Below, piece after piece: positions 1 through 11,098 of a stretch of DNA of 64,000 bases. Origin of the DNA: Adiantum capillus-veneris (Eukaryota; Streptophyta; Polypodiopsida; Polypodiales; Pteridaceae); assembly GCA_014529385.2 (NCBI GenBank), contig CM043959.1, forward strand, positions 93,506,529-93,570,528. Direction: 5' to 3'. Below the pieces are notes generated by a model. It was not told the DNA's origin, ran no database searches, and saw only the letters and a program-made list of their open reading frames with translations. Made by a program: the position numbers and the translations under genes. Positions within the stretch are counted from its first letter, which is position 1. Each line of letters opens with the position of its first letter.

Positions 1-547
1 ATGCGGTGCTCAGATGTACCAATTTGACAGAGCGGCTCAATACAGACAACACTTACGTGGGGTAATATAAATTCAATAATGGAGAACAAACACTCTATTA
101 TAGATGTGATGAACCCCGCATCAAGGAACCGACTAACCGCAAAAAACTATACGTTTTTACTTACACAGAGGGGAGATGTATTCAGGTGGTCATAATGGAA
201 AAGTATGGCAAAAAATAGTCTGATATGGATTGTAAGGAGTTAGAACGATATACATATTTTGGGGGACCACTCTACCAATACTAGGTAAATTCATAAGAAG
301 TGAAAACCACGACTACTCACACATGACTAGAAACTGGGCGTGTAAGTCCAGTAAGAACCAGAGTGGAAGATTCTTTTGGACATCATTGGTTTTCAAACAC
401 AGGGCCTATGTGATCAACGGGGTCTAGGGCTTCTATGAACACACATAGGGGCAGTGCGGCACCTGCGTGACTTACACAACTAGAATCCCTCCGACTATTG
501 CATGAGATCGACTTGATTAACGTATAGAGGATAGGATACCAATTATA
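1..547 (+). pseudogene. G1: decayed gag N-terminal region at window edge
   Basis: No long frame is open here. By position this corresponds to the gag N-terminal extension of the related element V (about 53,950-54,560), but similarity is only patchy and many stops are present. The element continues beyond the left edge, so its 5' LTR and PBS are not visible. This assignment is an inference from order, not from a clear alignment. Confidence 0.4.
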
Positions 548-1174
548 GTGCCACGGGGAGATTATGAACCTAGAGAGACCACAACAGGAGGACCAGGGGT
601 GGTGAGGATGGTTGCGGAGTCTAGACGCATGCAACCATATCAAGTGGAAAAATGTGTACCCAAAAAGTATAGTGGATCGGGAGATCCGTATGCCCATGTT
701 TCGACCTTCAAACAAGTGTTGAGGACAGAACATTTAATTGATTTCCATACTCAATATGAAGGTTTTGGGTTGACTATAGAATGAACTGCTTTGACTTGGT
801 TTCAACCTTTAAACAACCTAGAATTCACAAGTATTGAGCAACTTCTCTGAGAATTCGCTGAGGAATTTTCAAAGAGAGGAATTAAGCATAATATTGTCTC
901 CTGGATCTATGCATTTAGACAAAAGAAGAAGGAAAAGGTGAAGGAAGCCTCGCTTTGTTTCAAGAAATACATAGAAAGATTCTGTGCTAGAGAACTACCT
1001 CAGGATGAGAGAATGTCAGTCCTTTTCATAGAAGGATTGCAAAATGACATTCTCAAAAAAGACTTGCACTTAAAGGCATGTGCTACTTTTGAGCAAGTCA
1101 TGAAAGAGGCATTGTATCTGGTAGACAACTGCAAGGCATATAAAGAGGTGACAAAAGACACAACCAAGGGATGA
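548..1174 (+). pseudogene. gag: G1 gag, capsid-like domain, Ty3/gypsy
   Basis: One frame runs through with two in-frame stops (near 782 and 848). It encodes a retrotransposon gag (capsid) domain: a KYSGSGDPYAHVSTFKQVL start, then HTQYEGFGLT, TALTWFQ and later LFIEGLQNDI. The order and motifs match gag of element V at 54,565-55,085 (KYSGSGDP, HTQFEGFGMT, ALTWFQ, LFLEGL). Gag would form the cytoplasmic virus-like particle that packages element RNA. The stops make this copy non-functional. Confident for the family, moderate for the exact limits. Confidence 0.8.
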
Positions 1175-1310
1175 GTAGCACCTCTTCAACCACTAGTGAT
1201 TCCACAATGAAACTAGGAGGACGATGATCAAATGATCGAGGAAGTGAATCAGAAGGATGAGCCAAGCAAACAAGACGAACCCAAACACACGACAACCGTC
1301 CAAAAAAAAA

Positions 1311-2045
1311 TGTGACACTTGTGGAGGAGATCATCCAACTCAGTGGTGCAACCTTCAACAGAGGCCATGAGTAAACGTACTGCGTGTACTGAAGTGGTGT
1401 GCTACTGAACAAAAATGGGCAAACCATGAAACCCATGAATGTTTCTATAATAGAAACTATGTTAGAGAGAGACAATATGGACCACATGGAGGGCAGTAGT
1501 TTCCATCCCCTCCAACATACCAAGAAGGGCCAAATAACGCAATCCAGGGGCTAGAAAAACCTCAACCTTTGTTGGGGCATCAATCTACTTTACCCCAGGA
1601 AAACAGGGCCATGGGTAAGGATTTCTCAACCCATAGAAGCACCTTTTGATCAGAGTATGGTCCAGGTAGTTCTGTATAGAGAAGATTTAGACAATCCCTA
1701 TGAGAGAGGGTTTGACGGAAATGCATATGCTACGGAGGGACAAATTCCATGGATGGTCTCAGAAGAGATGCGAAAGCCCTCATACATAGCTCAACCAGCA
1801 AAAAACCATTACTTGGTCGATGAAAATATTCTTATGTTAATGGCAAAGGAGAACTACAAACCTAGGGGATATCCTCCTAGAACACGACCATTGATGGGGG
1901 CTCCATAAGCTTCTCCACCACATGTAGGACCATGTTGTGAATGCGATGGTGGTCATTAGGCAAGGATTTGTCCACACAAAGGAGAACGAATAAAACTTTT
2001 TGGATTCTGTGAGGGGTGTACAAATGACCATCTCATTCCGCATTG
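1311..2045 (+). pseudogene. G1 gag zinc-knuckle region
   Basis: Cysteine-histidine clusters of nucleocapsid type are visible. The first, at 1,311-1,349, reads CDTCGGDHPTQWC. A Cys/His segment WCATEQKWANHETHEC follows at about 1,390-1,445. A pair lies at about 1,930-2,035, the second reading CEGCTNDHLIPHC and the first containing a stop. Spacing is C-X2-C-X3-H-X4-C, one residue shorter than the usual CCHC knuckle. V has the equivalent WCAIEDKWTNHETNKC at about 55,255. Frames change between clusters, so the region is broken. Its role would be RNA binding and packaging. Confidence 0.65.
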
Positions 2046-2284
2046 TGCTGATAACAAGGGAAAAGCAACCATGAACAAAATCATAATTGTACCAAACTCA
2101 AATGGATCATAAATAGCACCAACTATTTTGATAAATGCAATAACCACAGCCTAAGCACATGAGGCTATAAGGAACGCCCTAGCCGGCCAAATCGAGATAG
2201 AAAATTTGTCTGTCAAAACCCCTAAAAACTCTTGGAAGGCAAAACGAGACAAGATAAAAGCCAAAAGAGAGAAAAAAAACGGAT

Positions 2285-2770
2285 TTGGAAACCAAATTAC
2301 TGCAAATGGAGGAACAATTGAGGATGGAAAGAGACCTTAAGGAAAAAGGCAATGTAGCAAAACCATCCACAATACTGTCGAGAGGATCTGTCTTGGTGGA
2401 CAAGGTCTTTGAACCCTTGGACGTGATTTTAAAGTCTTACGATGCTAGGTTAAAGCCTAACCAAACCCAAGAGGACAGGTGGCTAATGTACCCTCACCCG
2501 GGGTATGAAAAATATCGGTTATAGATGTGCAAGAAGCTCATCCAAGCCGCTCAAGCGCTTATGGAACCACCAGTTCTGACTGCTCCAAAAATTGAGGTGT
2601 TAATCCGCCAAAAAATTCAAGAGTTAAAGGAACGTGGAATCAGAGATGGAGACCAAATAGATTATGTAAAGGAAACGTCCTTGGATACAAGGATGGCAGC
2701 TAATACGATAGATGGAATGTATTTGCAAGCACCTCTGCCAATTCCTGAGGTGGAAGAACAATGGTCATAG
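2285..2770 (+). pseudogene. G1 gag-protease linker
   Basis: A single frame with one internal stop (2,522-2,524). It encodes a charged segment starting near RGSVLVDKVFEPLDV, which matches RGSILVDKNFEPINV in element V at 56,147. No catalytic motif is visible. It lies between the zinc knuckles and the protease and is best read as the gag-pro spacer of the family. It is recognisable only because two copies exist in this window. Confidence 0.55.
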
Positions 2771-2931
2771 GATTTGTGGGAGCATATCAAAAACAGAAAA
2801 GATGGAAGTGCAATGCTTTAGACAGTCCCTATCACAGAGATCCACCTCGAACATGAGCTCCACCCAAATGATATTTGATCATTGTATGGTGATGCACGTA
2901 TAGAGATATCGGAAGGTAGAAACCTCACTCA

Positions 2932-3561
2932 TTGAAGACTTTACCTTCTTTTACTGGCAACCATGAAACCAAATCAGAGGTAAAGAAAGTACCATCTCAA
3001 TGGAAGGCTAATCCTAAGATGATGGATACCAAAACTCTTTGTGAGCTGATGTCATCCCCTATCCATTGTATGATAACTCTATCATATTTACTGCATATAA
3101 GACCTCATCTTTGGACAGAGATAGGAATTTTTTTGGAGAAAATAGGGCTAATAATTCTGCCACCAAATGCTTCTCCAAAGACACTGAATACCCAAACCTC
3201 AAAACAAGCTAAACATGAGCTAGTGCCCATGAACAAGGTAGGAGATTATTATGAAGGAGAAGAAGGAAATACTACCCTACCCGTGGAGTAAAAAGACGTA
3301 AAGTCTATAGCAATATTGGATAGTGGAGCCAAAATAGCCATAGCCACTAAAGCAATGTGGGAAAAATGGGAAAAACCTGATCTCCAAAAAACTAGAATGA
3401 AAGTTCAATTAGCAGATGTGTATCTGGAGAGACCTATTGGCATTTTGGAGCAAATCATAGTAGCTTCTTGCGGAATGGCATATGAACACACATTCGCCAT
3501 TATGAATTTCGATGAGAGCAGCAATTTCAATATCATATTTGGCAGACCATTTATGCGTTAG
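2932..3561 (+). pseudogene. G1 aspartic protease (retropepsin) domain
   Basis: Two open segments in one frame (2,932-3,291 and 3,316-3,561), separated by a TAA, carry EYYEGEEGN-like and TTLPVE motifs. The retropepsin active-site sequence AILDSGAKI (Asp-Ser-Gly) follows at about 3,313. The C-terminal NIIFGRPFMR is the usual Ile-hydrophobic-Gly-Arg end of the fold. The enzyme would cleave the polyprotein during particle maturation. The catalytic triplet is intact here, although it is lost in V (LKSGVG). Stops upstream and downstream show the copy is dead. Confidence 0.8.
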
Positions 3562-3567
3562 CTCAAA

Positions 3568-3876
3568 ATGGTACAAGATTGGGGTTACGACTACATTTAC
3601 CTAAGATACAAGGATGTCACTACGAAGATCAATGTCACGGACCATAGCTATAGAGATGTGGAACGGACCCTAAGAAAGGAACTAAACTCCACAACTGACC
3701 AAGAAGGAAAAATATTGGCTTGGTTAGAAAACAAAGCTCACAATTGGACATGTGAATCTTCTGAAGGCGGTAGTTTAAAAAAAGAGGATTGCATTCATGA
3801 TAGGTCAACACAAGACGAGGCATATGTACCAGAGCCTTTTCTGAAAGAGATGTTTGTACCTTTTGGATGGCAGTAG
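3568..3876 (+). pseudogene. G1 protease-RT connector
   Basis: This continues the protease frame after one stop. It starts MVQDWGYDYIYLRY and contains CIHDRSTQDEAYVPEPF, matching CILERDFTDEAYVPEPF in V at about 57,540. No known catalytic motif is present. It is a lineage-specific connector between protease and reverse transcriptase. Confidence 0.6.
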
Positions 3877-4858
3877 ATACTGGACACTCTTGATGTATGC
3901 ATGAATGAGGTGACCCTGACCAAATTCTGTGATGAGGAAGGATATGATATCATTCCATTCTAGATGATGAGTGTCAGCCTAAATCCAAAATCATAATTGA
4001 AAGTCCCTAATAGGAAAGGGGTTGCAAATTGTTGACGTATAGTGGATGAGATCTTAGTAAAGGGACCTTGACCAAACGGATGAAGAAGCATTCTAGGACT
4101 CCATGGATAAGCTGTTAGAGGACAACGTAGACAACGAGCTTTCTAGTAGCTCAGATCAGAACATCAAATGGAAGGATCGACAAGTGATCTACTATGATTT
4201 TCCGAACCAATATCCTCAAAGACAGCATAGATATCGGAATAAACGAACGCACGAAAAAAATAAACAAGACGAAAGATTACTCAGTACCTTTGTTAACCAA
4301 CAAAACGTAGTACTTAAGGTTGGTTGAAGAAACCAATTTCCTTAAAGATGGGATATTGAAGAGATACCTGAAACCCGACTCAATCAAAACAAAATTGAAA
4401 AAGAAGAATAAACAAAAACCATAGACGCAAAGTAATTTCGCAAAATCAATGAAGTTGTCCAAAACCGAGCGCCAAAACAAGTACAATGAATTGAAACGAG
4501 CTTTGAAGCAAGTTTAAACAACAGAGTTGGAAACTGACGAGGAATCAAACAATGATAAATTTGATGCACCTTCCTACTACAAGAAATACACTATTCAAGA
4601 TAGAAAATTTGTGGTGCAAAAACCCAAACAAGACCCAAAAGAGCCTGGAAATTCATATGATGGGCTTGAAAAAGCCTAATGCATAAACTTAGCAGAACCA
4701 GGCGAGGAACCTAAACCGGCATACATTGCCACCACGTACTCACTGAAGAAGAAGAGCGGCTTCTGATAGATACACTCAGATGGTATAAATATGTTTTTCT
4801 TGGTCATACAAATACCTAGAGGGGATAGATCCAGAGATCTGTCAGCACACGATACCCC
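3877..4858 (+). pseudogene. G1 decayed pol spacer up to the start of RT
   Basis: Frames are short and broken. Fragments still align with V: AEPGEEPKPAYIA near 4,700 against AEPTEEPRPAYIA at 58,395, and DRSRDLSAH-like remnants of the RT entry at about 4,815-4,845 against the segment at 58,510-58,540. The spacer ends exactly at the TTAA that borders the inserted element at 4,863. Confidence 0.6.
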
Positions 4859-6208
4859 TTAACACTAGGTTGGTAATGGGACACTTTTATGTTCTGGGAC
4901 ACTTTTGTGTCTTGTTAAGTGACCATTTTCCTTGAATTATGTCAAGAGTTTCAAAATGGATTTTGAGGTGCTATCTATCTAAAAAGTTGTCTCATGAGTT
5001 GAAAAAAACTCGACATTTTTTTGGTATATCAATTCCATCTTTAACATTGTCCTTGCACAACATTTCACAACCTAAACTGTGTGAAAAAACGAGTCCTGTT
5101 TTTGGCTTTTTTCAACTTTTTGCAACTATACCACTCTAGAATTCATGTTTGTGAGGTGTATAATGTTAGAGAACTATCTTTAGTAGTCCTCAACATGTCC
5201 TGATGCTTCTAGGGAGAAATAAATATTAAAGTTGTAAGTTATGACCAAATTACAAAAATTGTCAAATCCTGTTTTTTAGCCAATTTTAGCTCTTCTATGA
5301 TTTTTTTGGTGGATTTCATGATATCCAAATGCATTTTTTATTTTCTATGTCGCATATTGTAACATAAAGCTAATATTCCTTGAGTTTTGGGGCACCTAAT
5401 ACCCTATTTTGCATAGTACACAACGATGGTTGATTTTTTCAATTATAGAAGAAAACGAAACAATCTACTCTATCAAGTATAGCTTTTTCAATACTGTTAG
5501 TTTCTTGTGACAACTACATGCATTTTGTAGGTAGTAACCATATCTAGTCATAAGGATCAAATTTGGCTAGATATTGAATAGTTTCTATGGGATTCTACAA
5601 CTCATAATGTTGAGCCCAGTTTTTTCATGTTTGCTGTATTTAACACTTCATCTTTGTCCCCAAGATTCCCCTTGGTAAGAAATGTATTATTCTTTTGACA
5701 TGCTCCATGGATCCTTCTGAACCTAAAGGACAATAGGGAGCTAAGAAAACATGCATATATTATTTGTATTGAGCGTGGCTATAGAAACTTTGATGATAGG
5801 TTTGCAGAATGGTAAAAATTCAACTTTTTTGTACCTATTTATTTTGGCAAAACAAAAAATAGTGAGTGAGAAGCAATCATATGTTCTGATCACCAACCCA
5901 TTGAAGTTAACTAGGGAATTTATCTCAAGTCCTACAAAAATCTCTAATCTTATTTTAATTATGCAACAAAACGTAAGAAATGACTCTTTTGATGAAAATG
6001 CACTGGTCCATCAACTTTGGAGGCTTGGTGTGACCAAAAGATGAGCAATTTTACAAGTTTCTTATTTTTTCCATGTGTAGTAGGCCTTGAACTATAACCT
6101 CATGAAAGGATTTTATAAAATGAGTGGATCTACTATGGTTTTGGAGGTTTTTTTCAAAACCCTGAAAGGACACTTTTATGTCCTGTTAGGTTACCAACCT
6201 AGTGTTAA
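4859..6208. mobile_element. TTAA-flanked TIR element, copy 1 (non-autonomous)
   Basis: The element spans 4,863-6,204 and has the terminal inverted repeat CACTAGGTTGGTAA. TTAA stands on both sides (4,859-4,862 and 6,205-6,208). It interrupts the RT gene of G1. When one TTAA is counted once, the codons on either side align without a gap to V at 58,540-58,565, so TTAA is a true target duplication. A near-palindrome GGACACTTTTATGTCC recurs just inside each end. Copy 1 has an extra 18-base partial repeat of it at the left. ORFs of 66 and 97 codons are shared with copy 2 but resemble no transposase. TTAA targeting fits piggyBac-like, or possibly Sola-type, transposons. The superfamily is an inference. 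Confidence 0.85.
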
Positions 6209-7110
6209 AAGTGATACTAGACCACACAAACAACATCCTTATACATACAATGAGACTCTTGCATATAAAATTAAGGAAGAGATAGACAAACTGAAAGATG
6301 TGGAGTTTCTCTACGAAATTGAACACATCGATATGGGTGTCCCCGGTTGTGGTAGTACCCAAAAAGAATGACAAATTGTGTGTCTCTGTAAACCTCAAAC
6401 ACATAAATGCTTCCACCATCCGGAACAACTATCCACTACCAATTACACATCATGTTATTGAGAGAGTTGTGGGGAAAGAGGTCTATAGTTTTTTAGATGG
6501 GTTCTCCGGCTACAACCAGTTAACCATCAAGGCAGAAGATCATCATAAGACAACTTTTGCAACAAAGTGGGGCATATTTGCATAGGGGGTAATGCCTTTC
6601 AACCTGACCAATGCACCTGCCACTTTTCAAAGACTAATGAGTCATGCATTCAAGGAACATCTCAGACAATTTCTAGAGATATACATCGATGATCTTTGTG
6701 TTCATTCTCACTTGAGAAGTGATCACATAACGCATCTAGGGAAAGTCTTTGAAAAGTGCAGAACTTATCGTATTTGATTAAACCTGAAAAATGTGTCTTC
6801 ATGGTAAGAGAAGGTAAAATTTTGGGCCACATTGTGTCCAATAACGGGATTTCCACTGATCAAGAAAAGGTACAAATAATTACCGCACTACTTAGACCAA
6901 CGAAAACGAAAGAAGTGCAGGCATTTATGGGACATTGTGGGTACTACAAGTGCTTCATATACATGTATGCTATAATAGCTAACCCGTTGTATGCCCTCAT
7001 TGCTAAATTTGAATGGACAGAAGAATGCGAGCAAGCTTTTCACAAATTGAAGCAACAATTAATTTATCTCCAATTTTGCAAGCCCCTTATTGGAGCAAGA
7101 TTTTTCACGT
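6209..7110 (+). pseudogene. pol: G1 reverse transcriptase
   Basis: RT resumes after the TTAA element. Motifs in order are EEIDKLK, WVSPVVVVPKKN, VNLKHINA, YSFLDGFSGYNQ, LTNAPATFQRLMSHAF and the catalytic YIDD box at 6,682-6,693. The thumb/connection segment GKILGHIVSNNGIS and FEWTEECEQAF follow. At least three frame changes (near 6,335, 6,585 and 6,760) break it. The enzyme copies element RNA into cDNA in the particle. The gene is cut at 7,110 by element X and continues as RNase H at 26,475, on the far side of the insertion. Confidence 0.88.
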
Positions 7111-9034
7111 TGTTAGAAGTTTTTTGGAATATTTATTTGGTGCTTTTTTTCATGGCTACACACTAGAGATCATGCATCACTGTTCGAGGGGGCTTCACTT
7201 CTGCTTACAATGGCTACTGAACGGATATGCTTTTTGGCGTCTATGGTTATCATCAAAGTTTTAAGGTAGCGACCATGTATACGCTTTGACATTATGCAAT
7301 TATGTGGATAACTGTCAAGCTCGTTCGAGAGCCAAGACGTGATCTTTTATCAAAGGCATGTTTGAGTACGGAATCGACGGAGCCAACCAAGTGGTCTCCA
7401 ATGACTTCATGGAGTTGTGGATGGCCAGGAGGAGGATTTGATGCGCCGACTACGTGAGGCAAATGTTGGTGGGAACGGACCTTTGGGTAAAATCATGAAA
7501 GTCGAAAAATTTAAAGGCTTTTGGGGAGCTCTCTCTGCAATGATTGACATCATGGGCAGAAGGTCGAGGAGCCTCCAGAGAGAGGAAAGGGGCCGACCTG
7601 CGCGGGCTGCTACAGTACGAAGGGGGGCGTGCTACAGGAAAGAGTCGAGCTCAGAGAGGGGTGGCCGATTTCCAATTAGAAGGGGGGATCTGTAGCAATA
7701 TTACAAGCTAGTGCATACAGGAAAGAGGGTTGGGGCTGATCAGGTTGCTAGGCTAAAGCAGGGTATTGGTCTCCAAGCAAGTGAGATCGCCATGCTCAAT
7801 TGAGGAGTCATTTAAATTGAAAGGGGCAACTGTACTAACAACCAAGTGAAGAGAGGGCACTACAGAAGCTTGAAGGGAGCTGCCATGACGATGTGTGAGT
7901 AGGTAGAGAGGGGGCAGGTGAAGGGGGAGCGTACTGGCCCTGATAGAGAGGGGAGGCTCTCGAGGCCAGGAAAAAACAAAAGCAAGGGAGCGAGGGTACT
8001 CAGTCGAGTGGGGGAGCGCACTACAGGAGCATAGGTGGAGGTTCAGAGAGAGAAGGGGCGGGCCAATAGATGTGGAGGTAGCTCTATACAAAGCATCGAA
8101 AAAGATGAGAGGATTGATAGTACTGGTCTACAACAAGGGAGTGCAGAAGGGCCGCTCAGAGCCAAACAGCAGGAGCGTATCTGCAACGAGCTCATAAGAA
8201 ATCATTCATAAGGTGGAAGACCTGAGGAAGCCATCGAGCAGGAATCAGTGGTCAAGGGAGGCTCTCGAAGCCAAGACTCTGCGAAGGGGAGGCGGGCCAT
8301 GAATTGAGAGCCATTAGCGGTGATGAGTGTGCCAGAGTCTACAAAAAAATAAGTGCATGATACGGGGGATAGGAGGGCTGCCCGTTGCAGAGGAGATGGT
8401 CGAGGGGTTTAGGATTGCTCAGGAGAGCTAGTGCTGCACAGGAACTGCAAAAGCAACGAGGAGAGAAGGAGGGCTTTGGAGCGCAAGCTCTCTGGCTGTA
8501 GAAGGCCGCAGGTTGTTTGGCTACAGAAGGAGGGGCTAGCTCCCTGAGCACTGCCGAGGGATGCAATGAAGAAAGATTTCAATGGGCCGCCCTTTAGTGG
8601 CCGGTTGTATGTAGGAGAAGTTGGAGAGTTTTCTTAAGGTTATGGTCTCCAGCTGGATGGGGCTTTCCGCTATGAAGTAACATCTGTCCATATTCTCATG
8701 CATTGAGAAATATAAGGCGTCTATATCTTGTCTTCTAGTATGCTCATGCTATTAAGCATGGAATTCACTGTTATACTATTCTCTCAAGAGCCTTCTTGTA
8801 GTAAGTTTATACAAAGAACTTAAGAGAGAGAGAGAGGGATTCATTGTTTGTTCCGGTCAACCACAAGTGTGTGCATAGATGTTTCGTGGTTTAGTGGAGC
8901 ACCAAGGCTTGGATTGACAGTTGGATACAGTCTTTAAAGTGGTAGTTGCAGGTGTTTGAGTGGATAAGTTTGTGGTTCTGAACTGGCAGGGAGGCCAAGC
9001 TATAGAGGTGTTTTGCTCCGGCTTTCTCCTGTCA
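7111..9034 (+). repeat. X 5' LTR (1,924 bp)
   Basis: It matches 10,756-11,098 plus 24,858-26,474, the split 3' LTR, over its full length by eye. It begins TGTTAG and ends TGTCA. Short ORFs inside are not shared in frame with the other LTR and look accidental. Near 8,709 an AATATAAG sequence corresponds to a better TATA box in the 3' LTR. A short AG-rich run lies near 8,822-8,840. Confidence 0.85.
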
Positions 9035-9062
9035 TTGTTTTGGTGCCCCCCACTGAGGATCT
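9035..9062 (+). promoter_or_regulatory. X primer-binding site (probable)
   Basis: Directly after the 5' LTR comes TTTTGGTGCCCCCCACTGAG. The TGGTGCC start is what a primer-binding site paired to a tRNA 3' CCA end should look like. I cannot say which tRNA. Confidence 0.45.
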
Positions 9063-9114
9063 GTTGATTCAAGTACCTTTAGTTGGCAAGTGGTGAGCAA
9101 ATAAAGTTGCAAAG

Positions 9115-9885
9115 ATGATTGTCCTCGATGACATGTTCATCATAATGAATGATAGGATGGGAAAATTGCAGCTGCAAGATCTTAAAGACCTGGATATGCA
9201 TTATTGGAGGTTTAATAGTCAAAATTAGGAGATGGAAGTACTCGAGAATTTAGTCCTTGATGCAGAAACGGAAACGTTTTTGTTCATTGGCACTCTTCCA
9301 GGACTCTTGGGCGTTGAGGTTGCTTGCACATATTATTTGGGTGTGAAAAGCATTGTTGACTTCTTGAAGCAGGACAGATGCTTTGAGCATGTAGATCAGT
9401 CTTGTGCTTCTTTGTGTGCTACACACAAGAGCTCCTCTGTTCCTCATGATGATTTTAGTAGTGCTGATGAGGTTGGGTCACATGCTTGTGATGAGGTTTT
9501 GTCTTTTGATGTTCTAAACCTTCATGAGGAGTCATGTGTGAGCAGTATCATGAAGGAGGATAGCTTTGCGTACATGTATGGCAAAGAGAGAAATTTTATA
9601 GCTTGTTTGGATCCATGTCTGGATAATTGTCAAGATGGGGGCTTGTCTAGCTCTATGTGTTGGAGTTATATGCCTTTGAATGATTTATTTTGTGATGTAG
9701 AGGTCATGCATACTGACATTTTGGATGATGTTTTCTTTCCTCCATCTGATGCATTGTCACGATACCCAGACGAGTTGTGGGTACGTGGGCCCATTTGGGA
9801 TGCTGAGATGGATAGCGACTACGTTTGTGGCATTGTTGTTGGTGGAAATGAGGTGCCTACAGTTGATGCTCTTGATCGTGACTAA
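9115..9885 (+). pseudogene. X internal ORF 1, unknown protein
   Basis: A frame starts at ATG 9,115 and has one stop at 9,229-9,231. It then runs open for 217 codons from 9,232 to 9,885. The product is acidic and cysteine-rich in its middle (for example CLDPCLDNCQDGG), with no zinc knuckle, protease, RT or integrase motif. The string SDALSRYPDELW recalls the DALSR at the end of gypsy RNase H, but nothing around it supports that. I do not recognise the protein. It occupies the gag position of X. Confidence 0.45.
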
Positions 9886-10016
9886 AACATGACACGCAGT
9901 CAAAGTGAGGATTATGGGACTTTTGTAGCTAATGATGATGAGGATGATTGGGGCTTCGATAAGCCTCTGATGGAAGACAATTTATTTACGCTTGGCTATG
10001 TACAAAAGGCTCAAGA

Positions 10017-10640
10017 GAGGTTGCGAAACCTGAAAATTCAAAGACAAACCGAGAAAACGTAGTATGTGCTAGAGAAAGTCATAGTGTTGACGCTCTTGCT
10101 GAAGATTTGGAACTCTATGTAGAGAATAAGGCCGAAGAAAATATCATGGATGATATGGACACAAGGGAATTAATGGATGTGTGTGATGGTATGGGAGATA
10201 TGAAGGCCGCTATGAAGGTGATATTCAATGAAATGATAGTAGTTTATACCTCTGTCCAAGAAGTGGACATGTCTCTATTTGATCCAGGCGGATGGTGCGT
10301 GCTTTACCCATTTGACCCAGGTGGGTTGCGAAACCCGAAAATTCAAAGACAAACCGAGAAAACGCAGTATGTGCTAGAGAAAGCTCATAGTGTTGACGCT
10401 CTTGCTGAAGATTTGGAACTCTATGCAAGGAATAAGGCCGAAGAACATATCATGGATGATATGGACACAAGGGAATTAATGGATGTGTGTGATGGTAGGG
10501 GACATACGAAGGCCGTTATGAATGTGATATTCAATGAAATGATAGTATTTTATACCTCTGTCCAAGAAGTGGACATGTCTCTATTTGATATAGGCGGATG
10601 GTGCATGCTTTACCCATTTGACCCAGGTGGGTGTATATAA
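10017..10640 (+). pseudogene. X internal ORF 2 with duplicated ~306-bp module
   Basis: Two copies of a 102-codon module lie head to tail, starting near 10,021 and 10,326. Each encodes KAEE...IMDDMDTRELMDVCDG, an FNEMI segment, VQEVDMSLFD and a final FDPGG. The second copy is open. The first has a TAG at about 10,060 where the second has CAG, and lacks one base near 10,080. ATG 10,107 therefore opens only the rest. The product is acidic with no family I recognise. The FDPGG end is also the last word of the Y gag frame (22,350-22,363), hinting at common ancestry. Confidence 0.5.
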
Positions 10641-10755
10641 TGAAGAATAATGGCTTTTTATATAATGTACATATGGTGTAGCTAACATGCATCAATAAAG
10701 TGATGTTGCTGCTCAGCATGAATGCTCTAGCAGACTACAGGGGTTTGGCAAACTA

Positions 10756-11098
10756 TGTTAAGAGTTTTTTGGAAAGTTTTTGTGGTTCTTTTCTTCATAG
10801 CTACACACTGGAGATCATGCGTCACCGTTCGAGGGCGCTTCACTTCGGCTTACACTAGCTACTGAACGGATATGCTTTTCCACATCCATGGTTATCATCA
10901 AAGTTTTAAGGTAGCGACCATGTATACACTTTGACATTATGCAATTATGTGGATAACTGTCAAGCTTGTTCGAGGGCCAAGAAGTAATCTTATCAAAGGC
11001 GTGTATGAGTACAGAATCGACGGAGCCGGCCAAGTGGTTTCCAATGACTTCATGGAGCTGTGGAAGGCCATGAGGACGATTTGATGTTACAACTACGT
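10756..11098 (+). repeat. X 3' LTR, first part
   Basis: It begins TGTTAAGAG and aligns with the first ~370 bases of the X 5' LTR (7,111-7,480). It is cut at TACGT, position 11,098, where Y begins. No convincing polypurine tract directly precedes it; the closest purine-rich run is CAGGGG near 10,738. Confidence 0.8.

Noticed and set aside
5751..6044. 97-codon and 66-codon frames in both TTAA elements as genes
   Set aside because: They are shared because the copies are near-identical. No domain or transposase motif is visible and the frames are short in AT-rich DNA.
4863..6204. Reading the TTAA element as an En/Spm (CACTA) transposon because its ends start CACTA
   Set aside because: The flanking triplets differ (TAA, TTA), both copies have TTAA on each side and the host gene alignment counts TTAA once.
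7417..8566. ORFs of 75-112 codons inside the X LTR
   Set aside because: They are not preserved in the partner LTR and no motif is present; LTRs of this kind are noncoding.
9754..9785. RNase H end (DALSR) in X ORF 1
   Set aside because: A five-residue match alone; no HVDAS or DHQAL motif upstream, so it is probably chance.
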